From NCBI GenBank assembly GCA_021199235.1, contig JAJQIL010000045.1, positions 1 through 53,364 on the forward strand: DNA of 53,364 nucleotides. The letters are read 5' to 3'. The number at the start of each line of letters is the position of its first letter. Within the stretch, counting starts at the first letter, position 1. The position numbers and the translations under genes are program-made. Source of the DNA: Lachnospiraceae bacterium. Lineage in GTDB: Bacteria > Bacillota > Clostridia > Lachnospirales > Lachnospiraceae. This document shows, piece after piece, positions 7,873 to 14,684 of the stretch. A model generated the notes under the pieces. That model ran no database searches, was not told where the DNA came from, and worked only from the letters and a program-made list of their open reading frames with translations.

Positions 7873-9552
7873 ATGAACTTACGGGAAAAACCATTTTATC
7901 TGACGGATGAGCAGGTGCAGTGGGTGGAGGATACGCTTTCTTCTATGACACCGGAACAGAAGGTCGGTCAGCTGTTCTGCGTGATGGGGCAGGACTATGG
8001 GGCGGATGAGCTGAAGACGCTGGTGGAAGACTATAATATCGGCGGTATACTTTTCCGTCCGGCACCGGCGGACGACATCCGGGCCTGGTTTGAGCCTCTG
8101 GATGCGGCGGCAAAGGTCCCGCTTCTGAAAGCGGCGAATCTGGAAGAGGGCGGCACCGGCGGATTGAGCGACGGCACGTTTTTTGGCTGGCCGATGACCG
8201 TGGCGGCCACGGATGACTTAAGCGTGATGGAAAAGTTCGCGAAGGTATGCGCGCTGGAGGGCGAGTCGGTCGGCATCAACTGGACGTTTTCGCCGGTCTG
8301 CGATCTGGATCTGAATTACCGGAATCCGATCACGAATGTGCGCACCTGCGGGTCGGATTTTGAACGGGTAAAGAGTTTTTGTTCGCAGTATGTCCGCACC
8401 CTGCAGGAGAACGGCATGGCGGCCTGCGCGAAGCATTATCCGGGAGATGGTGTGGACTTCCGCGACCAGCATCTGCATCCGACTTATAACAGTCTGTCTG
8501 CGAAGGAATGGTATGAAAGCTACGGCGTAATCTATCAGCAGTTGATCGAAGACGGACTGATGAGCGTGATGGTGGGGCACATCGTGCAGCCGAACGTGGA
8601 GATGGATGTGAATCCGGAGCTGCGTTTTGAAGACTGCCTGCCGGGATCCTTAAGCAAAGAACTGCTGACTGGCGTGCTGAGGGAAAAATTCGGCTTTAAC
8701 GGCGTGATTACGACCGATGCGACTATCATGAGCGGGTTTACGCAGGCGATGCCGCGCCGGGAGGCAATCCCGACCGCAATCATGGCGGGCAACGATATGC
8801 TGGTGTTTACGACCGGTTTTTATGAAGATTATCAGTATATGCTGGACGCGCTCAAGAGCGGCTTCCTTACCGAAGAACGTCTGAATGAAGCGCTGATGCG
8901 AACGCTGGCTCTGAAAGCAAAGGTGGCGGGCAAAGCTCCGACCTGTCAGGCACTGCCGGAGGCAAAGCAGTGGCAGGCGGAATGCGCGGACAAGTGTGTG
9001 ACGCTGGTGAAGAACAATCAGGATGTGCTTCCAATCACGCCGGAACGTTTTCCACTGATCCGCCTGGTGACGCTTGGAAAAGACGAGATCACAGAGGGAT
9101 GTCTGGCGGCACCCGGGGATGATAATTATGCCGCGGAAAGCAGCATGACCGCGATCGCGGAGGAACTGCTTCAGGCTGCGGGCTTTCGGACAGAGCGTTT
9201 TGACATCGAAAAAGAAGACCTGCATGGAACGAAAGACCTGCCGAAGGATCGTCTGACGCTTTATCTGTCGAACTGCGAGCACGCTTCCAATCAGACGGCT
9301 GTGCGTCTGTTCTGGGCGAAAAAGCATGCACTGGACGTGCCGCGTCATGTGGAGGAGGAGCCGTATATTTTTGTATCTTTCTCAAATCCGTATCATCTGC
9401 AGGATGTGCCGCGTGTGAAGACGTACATTAACGCTTACAGCTGCCACCGCCCGATGATTGAGGCTGTGATTGATAAATTACTGGGAAAGAGCGAGTTTAA
9501 AGGCACGTCGCCGGTGGATGCGTTCTGCGGGCTGCCGGACGCAAGGTTGTAA
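7873..9552 (+). CDS. GH3 glycoside hydrolase, beta-N-acetylhexosaminidase-like
   Basis: This 559-residue cytoplasmic enzyme has no signal peptide. The barrel domain carries the NagZ-type motif KHYPGDG (187-193) followed by D198-x-H200, the Asp-His dyad that serves as general acid/base in this GH3 branch, and the nucleophile D282 in VITTDAT. A shorter second domain follows from about residue 375. Family knowledge points to release of terminal beta-linked GlcNAc or a similar sugar, possibly by phosphorolysis in some members; the substrate is not fixed by sequence. Start 7873 follows GGAGGGCGGAGC; an upstream in-frame ATG at 7819 lacks a site and is not GH3-like. It has a paralogue at 35746-37515, which shares the ending motif FKGTxPxDxFCGLxDARL. 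It stands alone upstream of pgmB, which has its own promoter. Confidence 0.85.
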   Translation: MNLREKPFYLTDEQVQWVEDTLSSMTPEQKVGQLFCVMGQDYGADELKTLVEDYNIGGILFRPAPADDIRAWFEPLDAAAKVPLLKAANLEEGGTGGLSDGTFFGWPMTVAATDDLSVMEKFAKVCALEGESVGINWTFSPVCDLDLNYRNPITNVRTCGSDFERVKSFCSQYVRTLQENGMAACAKHYPGDGVDFRDQHLHPTYNSLSAKEWYESYGVIYQQLIEDGLMSVMVGHIVQPNVEMDVNPELRFEDCLPGSLSKELLTGVLREKFGFNGVITTDATIMSGFTQAMPRREAIPTAIMAGNDMLVFTTGFYEDYQYMLDALKSGFLTEERLNEALMRTLALKAKVAGKAPTCQALPEAKQWQAECADKCVTLVKNNQDVLPITPERFPLIRLVTLGKDEITEGCLAAPGDDNYAAESSMTAIAEELLQAAGFRTERFDIEKEDLHGTKDLPKDRLTLYLSNCEHASNQTAVRLFWAKKHALDVPRHVEEEPYIFVSFSNPYHLQDVPRVKTYINAYSCHRPMIEAVIDKLLGKSEFKGTSPVDAFCGLPDARL

Positions 9553-9575
9553 TAATAATTCCAATCGTGTATAAT
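9547..9575 (+). promoter_or_regulatory. Promoter for pgmB
   Basis: TTGTAA (9547-9552) overlaps the GH3 stop codon; a 17-bp spacer leads to TATAAT (9570-9575). A small AATCGC/GCGATT hairpin lies in the leader near 9593-9607. Confidence 0.65.
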
Positions 9576-9737
9576 GAAAGCCACGCAACACAGAATCGCT
9601 TCGCGATTGGTACGGTACCGCATGAAAGAACCTGAACTGAAAATAGAAAATCATGGGATTCTGCACGGTAGTTGTTTTTCAGATTTTTGCCTACGCAAAT
9701 TATATCTATGCAAATAATATTGGGAGGAAAAGGAATT

Positions 9738-10379
9738 ATGAGATATCAGGGAATCATTTTTGATCTGGACGGCGTGATCTGCTTTACAGACAAGTATCAT
9801 TATCAGGCGTGGAAAGCGCTTGCGGATGAGATTGGCGTCTATTTTGACGAGACGATCAACAATCGTCTGCGCGGCGTGAGCCGTATGGCCAGCCTGGATA
9901 TTATCCTGGAGAGAAGCGAAAAGGAGTATACGCAGGAAGAAAAGGAGCAGATGGCGGAGAAGAAAAACGACATGTACCGCGGCCTGCTTTTCCAGATGTC
10001 CGAGGCGGATTTAAGCGCCGAGGTAAAGGAGACACTGGATGCGCTGCGGGCGACCGGCGCAAAGCTGGCGATTGGTTCCTCCAGCAAAAATGCGAAGCTG
10101 ATCCTGGGCCGCATTGGGCTTGGCGAGTATTTTGACGCGATCAGCGACGGCACGAATATCACACACTCCAAGCCGGATCCTGAAGTCTTCCTCAAAGCGG
10201 CTGAATTTCTGGGACTTGATCCGAAGGACTGCCTGGTGGTAGAGGACGCTCTGGCCGGCATCGACGCGGCGGTGGCCGGAGGCTTCGACGGCGCGGGTAT
10301 CGGTGAGGCGGCTACGCATGAAAAGGTGACCTGGCCGATGCTGACGTTTGCAGATCTGCAGAAAATTCAGGAATCCTGA
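9738..10379 (+). CDS. pgmB: Beta-phosphoglucomutase (HAD superfamily)
   Basis: This 213-residue enzyme converts beta-glucose-1-phosphate to glucose-6-phosphate through an aspartyl-phosphate. The nucleophile and acid/base pair are D9 and D11 in IIFDLDGVI; the helical cap bears LRGVSRMASLD (44-54), the substrate-recognition stretch of beta-PGM; further HAD motifs are GSSSKN (113-118), KPDP (145-148) and VEDALAG (E169, D170). Length is typical. The start at 9738 follows GGGAGGAAAAGG. Beta-glucose-1-phosphate normally comes from inverting disaccharide phosphorylases such as maltose or kojibiose phosphorylase; none is in the window, so its supplier lies elsewhere. It has its own promoter and a terminator. 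Confidence 0.92.
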   Translation: MRYQGIIFDLDGVICFTDKYHYQAWKALADEIGVYFDETINNRLRGVSRMASLDIILERSEKEYTQEEKEQMAEKKNDMYRGLLFQMSEADLSAEVKETLDALRATGAKLAIGSSSKNAKLILGRIGLGEYFDAISDGTNITHSKPDPEVFLKAAEFLGLDPKDCLVVEDALAGIDAAVAGGFDGAGIGEAATHEKVTWPMLTFADLQKIQES

Positions 10380-10487
10380 TTTGGTTTCGGACGGAGTCTT
10401 TGGTATTGCGTTTGGCGAGACGGAACGGAGTGGAGAGCGCGCTCGCGCGTAAAGAATTACGTTGCTAAAGCGACCGCGCTCTGCGCG

Positions 10488-10512
10488 AGAATGCGCCATG
10501 GCGCATTCTTTT
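10488..10512 (+). terminator. Terminator after pgmB
   Basis: A perfect 22-bp palindrome, AGAATGCGCCA/TGGCGCATTCT, is followed by TTTT. Just upstream (about 10435-10490) CTCGCGC and GCGCGAG can pair, adding to a GC-rich palindromic tract. Confidence 0.75.
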
Positions 10513-10542
10513 AGTGACAGGCGGATCATTTTGGAGGTCAGC

Positions 10543-11118
10543 ATGAAACGAATCGTCGTAGGCATCAGCGGCGCCAGCGGGTTTCCGCTGGCCGTCTGCC
10601 TTTTGAATGAACTGAAAAAAATACCGGATGTTGAGACACATCTGGTGTATACTTACGGGGCGGAGCTGACGGCGAAGCAGGAGAGCGGCTTCGACCCGGA
10701 GCAGATCCGTGCGCTTGCGGATGTCTGCTATGACAATTATAATATCGGCGCGGCCATCGCGAGCGGTACATTCCTGACAGAGGGGATGATCGTCCTGCCC
10801 TGTTCGATGAAGACCTTAAGCGGCATTGCTCACGGCTTCAGCGACAACCTGCTGCTGCGAGCGGCAGACGTGACGATCAAGGAACAGCGAAAGCTGGTGC
10901 TTGCCGTGCGCGAGTCGCCGCTTAGCCCGATCCATCTGGAAAATATGCTGGCGGTATCCCGGCTGCATAACGTCTTTGTCATGCCGCCGGTAGTGACGTA
11001 TTATATGAATGGAAATGATAAGGAGCCGATCAGCGTTCATGATATGGAACGTCATATGGTCGGGAAAATGCTGCAGCCGTTCGGAATTGAGATGGAAGGG
11101 TTCCGGCGGTGGGCATGA
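10543..11118 (+). CDS. UbiX/Pad1-family flavin prenyltransferase
   Basis: The 191-residue flavoprotein belongs to the enzymes that prenylate FMN to make prFMN, the cofactor of UbiD-type (de)carboxylases. The Rossmann start carries GISGASG (7-13); PCSMKTLSGIA (86-96) and RESPLSPIHLENM (123-135) are the conserved prenyl- and flavin-binding segments, ending in PPVVTYY. Start 10543 follows TTGGAGGTC. It overlaps the next gene, an LpdD-like protein, through ATGA, so the two are translated together. In lactobacilli and enterics such subunits (B type) accompany a UbiD-type hydroxyarylic acid decarboxylase (C type); no such gene is in the window. It is therefore either a general UbiX or the partner of a decarboxylase encoded elsewhere. 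Confidence 0.88.
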   Translation: MKRIVVGISGASGFPLAVCLLNELKKIPDVETHLVYTYGAELTAKQESGFDPEQIRALADVCYDNYNIGAAIASGTFLTEGMIVLPCSMKTLSGIAHGFSDNLLLRAADVTIKEQRKLVLAVRESPLSPIHLENMLAVSRLHNVFVMPPVVTYYMNGNDKEPISVHDMERHMVGKMLQPFGIEMEGFRRWA

Positions 11119-11528
11119 GCGTTATGTCGGGGGATAAGATGAAAGCGGAGCAAAGAGACAATGAATTGCGTCAATACAGAAAATCCGTGTGCGGCGTCAC
11201 AATCCTCTGTGATGTCATTCCAATGGGAAACGACTACACGATCTGCATCCGGGATGAAAAAAACGCTCACATTGGCTCGGCGGTCATGGCAATCGCACGT
11301 CCGAGTCTGACCGGAGAAGGCAGGAGCGCTACTTCCTCCGTGCTGAACTGTATGGGACATAAGGACGAAGAGATCGCGCGGCGGATTGCGGAGAGCGTGG
11401 CAGCAAAGCTTGACTGCACGGTTGTCTGCACCTGCGGGATTCACATCGATAATATTTCACCGGAACAGATTCAGCAGATTCTGGATGCCTGCGGGGAACT
11501 GGAGCAGATGATTCTGGAAAAGTGCTGA
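11115..11528 (+). CDS. LpdD-like prenylated-flavin chaperone
   Basis: This protein of about 137 residues resembles the LpdD-like family linked to UbiD decarboxylases and proposed to hold or deliver prenylated FMN. The C-terminal half shows the family pattern GHKDEEIARRIAES, then GIHIDNISPEQI, and the middle shows AHIGSAVMAIARP. ATG 11115 overlaps the UbiX stop (ATGA); an in-frame ATG at 11139 with GGGGGAT before it is an equally plausible start. It is not the short Cys-rich VdcD type of decarboxylase subunit D. The tight pairing with UbiX supports a prFMN role. The assignment is from remembered family motifs, not a search. Confidence 0.65.
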   Translation: MSVMSGDKMKAEQRDNELRQYRKSVCGVTILCDVIPMGNDYTICIRDEKNAHIGSAVMAIARPSLTGEGRSATSSVLNCMGHKDEEIARRIAESVAAKLDCTVVCTCGIHIDNISPEQIQQILDACGELEQMILEKC

Positions 11529-11538
11529 GGCAGAAGAT

Positions 11539-11567
11539 ATGCATCGGTCGAATGACCGGTGCATTTT
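11539..11567 (+). terminator. Terminator, ATGCATCGGTC hairpin (copy 1)
   Basis: ATGCATCGGTC, loop GAAT, GACCGGTGCAT, then a T-run: a textbook terminator for the UbiX-LpdD pair. The same hairpin, base for base, recurs at 24023-24053 in front of another AAA ATPase gene. Confidence 0.85.
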
Positions 11568-11593
11568 TTGACCACTTCCACTTGAAAAAAGGG

Positions 11594-11670
11594 GATTTTC
11601 GGCATATAATGTTTTTTGAAAACGGAGATTTTCGGCATATACGTGATTTTAAAAACGGGGATTTTCGGCA
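11594..11670 (+). repeat. Three GATTTTCGGCA repeats spaced exactly 33 bp
   Basis: GATTTTCGGCA occurs at 11594-11604, 11627-11637 and 11660-11670. Each is preceded by an A-rich tract plus GGGG or GGAG, and the first two are followed by TATA. The last copy ends 39 bp before the ATPase start. Exact 33-bp phasing places the copies on about the same helix face, as expected for operator sites; a TATAAT overlaps the first unit (11605-11610, reading ATATAAT). Confidence 0.8.
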
Positions 11671-11709
11671 GACATGTCATCAGATGAAGCCAAAAGGAGA
11701 TGCAGTTTT

Positions 11710-13041
11710 ATGATATTTAAAAGAAAATTGTATGATAAAATGCTCGACTGGAAACGCGAGTATGATGGAAAGACTGCTTTGCTGATCAGAGGGGCAAGAC
11801 GGGTTGGCAAATCCACTCTGGCAGAAGAGTTTGCAAAAAATGAATATGACAGCTATATTTTGATTGATTTCTCGATTGCGTCAAAGGAAGTGAATGATCT
11901 CTTTGGAGATTTGTCCGATCTGAATTTCCTGTTTTTACGTTTGCAGATGATTTACCGGGTGAATCTGACAGAAAGAAAATCTGTAATTATTTTTGATGAA
12001 GTGCAGATGCAGCCACTTGCCAGACAGGCAATCAAGCATCTGGTGAAAGACGGAAGATACGATTATATAGAAACGGGATCCCTTCTCTCGATTAAAAAAA
12101 ATATTAAAAACATAGTGATTCCGAGCGAAGAGACGAGGGTGAATCTGTACCCATTGGATTATGAGGAATTTCGGTGGGCTCTTGGAGATAAGGCAACAAT
12201 TCCTCTGCTGAAAAATGCTTTTGAGAGAATGCAGCCTCTGGGTGATGCCATGAATCGACACCTGCTGCGGGACTTTCGCCTCTATATGCTGGTGGGAGGT
12301 ATGCCGCAGGCGGTGGATACCTATATCTCAACAAATAATATGAGCATTGTCGACCAGATGAAGAGAAATATTCTGGACTTATATGAGGATGATTTCAGAA
12401 AGATTGACCCATCGGGACGTGCGGGGATTATGTTTGACGCGATACCGGCCGAGCTTCATAAAAACGCTTCGCGCTATCAGATTTCCAGTGTGATTTCCGG
12501 TGAAAAAGAAGACCGGGTGCGGGAAATTCTGGCGGACATGCAGGACTCCATGACAGTGAATATCGCGTATCATGCGGATGATCCTCATGTGGGTATGGCG
12601 CTGCATAAGGATCCGAGACGTTACAAACTTTTTCTGGCTGATACAGGACTCTTTGTTACCCTTGCCTTTAAGGACAGTGATTACACGGAAAATGAGATTT
12701 ATGAAAAACTCCTGAATGATCATCTGAGTGCCGATCTTGGCTACCTTTATGAAAATATAGTGGCACAAATGTTAAAAACAGCGGGTAATGAGCTGTATTA
12801 TTATACTTTTCCGAAGGAAACATTAAAGAAGAATTATGAAGTGGATTTTCTGATTTCCAGAAAAGGGAAAATCTGCCCGCTGGAAGTGAAATCATCCGGT
12901 TATAAGACGCATTCTTCTCTGGATGCGTTTCAGGAAAAGTTTTCTTCCAGAATACGGAACCGGTATCTGATTTATACGAAAGATATCAGAAAGGATCAGG
13001 ATATTTTCTGCCTGCCGGTCTATATGACACCTTTTTTGTAA
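11710..13041 (+). CDS. AAA ATPase of the DUF4143 type with C-terminal nuclease-like domain
   Basis: The 443-residue protein has a P-loop ATPase domain with Walker A RGARRVGKST (27-36), Walker B VIIFDEVQ (92-99) and an ETGS sensor-like motif (121-124). The DUF4143 C-terminal part holds a PD-(D/E)XK-like core in EVDFLISRKG...LEVKSS (D379, E392, K394). Such proteins are numerous in gut anaerobes; their function is not established, and a role in defence or mobile DNA is only suspected. The start at 11710 follows AAGGAGA (11694-11700); a longer frame from 11674 runs into the upstream repeats. It stands alone, flanked by a terminator and the 33-bp repeats, and its AT-richer text differs from the neighbouring sugar genes, consistent with acquisition. 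Confidence 0.8.
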   Translation: MIFKRKLYDKMLDWKREYDGKTALLIRGARRVGKSTLAEEFAKNEYDSYILIDFSIASKEVNDLFGDLSDLNFLFLRLQMIYRVNLTERKSVIIFDEVQMQPLARQAIKHLVKDGRYDYIETGSLLSIKKNIKNIVIPSEETRVNLYPLDYEEFRWALGDKATIPLLKNAFERMQPLGDAMNRHLLRDFRLYMLVGGMPQAVDTYISTNNMSIVDQMKRNILDLYEDDFRKIDPSGRAGIMFDAIPAELHKNASRYQISSVISGEKEDRVREILADMQDSMTVNIAYHADDPHVGMALHKDPRRYKLFLADTGLFVTLAFKDSDYTENEIYEKLLNDHLSADLGYLYENIVAQMLKTAGNELYYYTFPKETLKKNYEVDFLISRKGKICPLEVKSSGYKTHSSLDAFQEKFSSRIRNRYLIYTKDIRKDQDIFCLPVYMTPFL

Positions 13042-13204
13042 GGAGAGACTGCTGATTGCTCATCAAAGAGGTGCACATTTTTCATTTTTTTTCCGTTTCG
13101 AATATGAATTTTACCATTTCTTTTCAGAAATAAACCGAGTTGAAAAGAGCATCAATTTTTGGGAAAATTCAAATTGAAATCTGTGAAATACAAGGAGAAA
13201 AAAG

Positions 13205-14596
13205 ATGAAAAAACAGGTGTTTAACCCTTATCTGCCTCTGAATGAATATGTGCCGGACGGTGAGCCTCATTTGTTTGATGGAAGAGTCTATATTTATGGC
13301 TCTCATGATAAGGAAAACGGGGAAAAATATTGTTTGCTTGATTATGTTTCCTATTCCGCGCCGGAGGATGATCTGTCCGACTGGCGTTATGAGGGAGTGA
13401 TATATCGGCGGACGCAGGATCCTCATTATGATGAAACCCAGTATCTCTATGCGCCGGATGTGTGTAAGGGAGCGGATGGAAGGTATTATCTGTATTATGT
13501 GCTGAGCGGCGAGTTCGAAGTGGCAGTGGCTGTCTGCGATACACCCTGCGGAGAATTTCAATATCTGGGACGTGTGTGCTGTGAGGATGGGAGTGTTTTC
13601 AGGGAAAATGCGCCGTTTGATCCTGCCGTTCTCTGTGAGGACGGGGAAATATGGCTGTACTATGGTTTTGTGCCGCCTTTTCCAATGCACAGAAAGCTGC
13701 CGGAAAACCTTCCGGGAGCCACAGCAGTGCGCCTGGGGGAGGATATGCTCACAGTAACGAGCACTCCGAGTGTGATCCTTCCTGGCAAAAAGAGCGCGGC
13801 AGGAACTGAATTTGAGGGGCATGCGTTTTTTGAAGCGTGTTCCATTCGGAAAATTAACAATCTGTATATTCTGATCTATGCGTCGGAACTTTCTCATGAG
13901 CTTTGTTATGCGTACAGCCATTTCCCGGATCGGGAGTTTCATTATGGCGGTACGGTTATCAGCAACGCGGATATTGGCTACCGCGGACGCGCCAGAGAAA
14001 TGGCTAACGGATGCGTCAGCAACAATCATGGCGGACTTGTGAAAGCTGCGGGCCAGTGGTACGTGTTTTATCACAGACATACGCATGGGACGCAGTTTTC
14101 AAGACAGGGATGCGCAGAAGCGGTAGAAATCAGTGCTGAAGGGAAGATTGCGCAGGTCGAGGTCACCAGCTGCGGATTGAATGGCGGCCCTCTGAAGGGA
14201 GAAGGCGCGTATTCAGCCGCAATTGCGTGCAACCTGCATGGAAGGGAGCGTGGAGTCACAATCCCTTATATGGGGCGATTGGAGCATCAGCCCTATATCA
14301 TCGGCGAAAATGGTGAATATAAGATTACGCATTTTGAGGACGGCGCGGTTGCAGGTTTTAAATATTTTGAATTTGATGGCGCGAACAGGATATCTGTGAT
14401 TTTGCGTGGAAGCCGGGGAACTGTGCAGGTAAACGATGGGGAGCGCGAAATTGCGGAAATTCCGTTTGAGGCCTGCGTGGAGTTTGCACCATACACCACA
14501 GCTTGCGCTCCGTTGCATGGCGTAAAGCCAGTCTACCTTACTTACAGCGGCGATGGAGAAATTGAAATCAGCGCTCTTGCCTTTTCTAAAGCCTGA
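13205..14596 (+). CDS. GH43-like glycoside hydrolase
   Basis: The 463-residue protein starts with a five-bladed-propeller type sequence, NPYLPLNEYVPDGEPHLF. D18 is in the place of the usual base, D139 in APFDPAVL fits the pKa-modulating Asp, and E210 in FFEACSIRK fits the acid. GH43 enzymes cleave arabinose- or xylose-containing glycans, and some galactans. Residues from about 330 to the end form a beta-rich part that may be an accessory carbohydrate-binding domain. There is no signal peptide, so the substrate should be an imported oligosaccharide. The ATG at 13205 follows AAGGAGA. It is transcribed toward the AraC-GH39 regulator and separated from it by a two-sided hairpin. The 163-bp gap before it holds no convincing promoter. 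Subfamily and substrate are unknown. Confidence 0.75.
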   Translation: MKKQVFNPYLPLNEYVPDGEPHLFDGRVYIYGSHDKENGEKYCLLDYVSYSAPEDDLSDWRYEGVIYRRTQDPHYDETQYLYAPDVCKGADGRYYLYYVLSGEFEVAVAVCDTPCGEFQYLGRVCCEDGSVFRENAPFDPAVLCEDGEIWLYYGFVPPFPMHRKLPENLPGATAVRLGEDMLTVTSTPSVILPGKKSAAGTEFEGHAFFEACSIRKINNLYILIYASELSHELCYAYSHFPDREFHYGGTVISNADIGYRGRAREMANGCVSNNHGGLVKAAGQWYVFYHRHTHGTQFSRQGCAEAVEISAEGKIAQVEVTSCGLNGGPLKGEGAYSAAIACNLHGRERGVTIPYMGRLEHQPYIIGENGEYKITHFEDGAVAGFKYFEFDGANRISVILRGSRGTVQVNDGEREIAEIPFEACVEFAPYTTACAPLHGVKPVYLTYSGDGEIEISALAFSKA

Positions 14597-14611
14597 AAAT
14601 ATCGGGTGACA

Positions 14612-14647
14612 CCCGCCTGATTGTCTGTATCTGTTCAATCAGGCGGG
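14612..14647. terminator. Bidirectional terminator between the convergent GH43 and AraC genes
   Basis: CCCGCCTGATTG (14612-14623) pairs perfectly with CAATCAGGCGGG (14636-14647). It lies between convergent genes; T-runs are weak on both sides. Confidence 0.6.
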
Positions 14648-14684
14648 ACTGCCGGAATCTTTTCCTCTCAATCAGACGAATCTC

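Noticed and set aside
11115-11528. VdcD-type subunit of a hydroxyarylic acid decarboxylase
   Set aside because: VdcD proteins are about half this length with Cys pairs near the N-terminus; this protein instead shows the GHKDEE and GIHIDNI patterns of LpdD-like proteins.
11594-11670. CRISPR array
   Set aside because: Only three short repeats, A/T-rich spacers that resemble each other, and no cas genes nearby; direct operator-like repeats explain it better.
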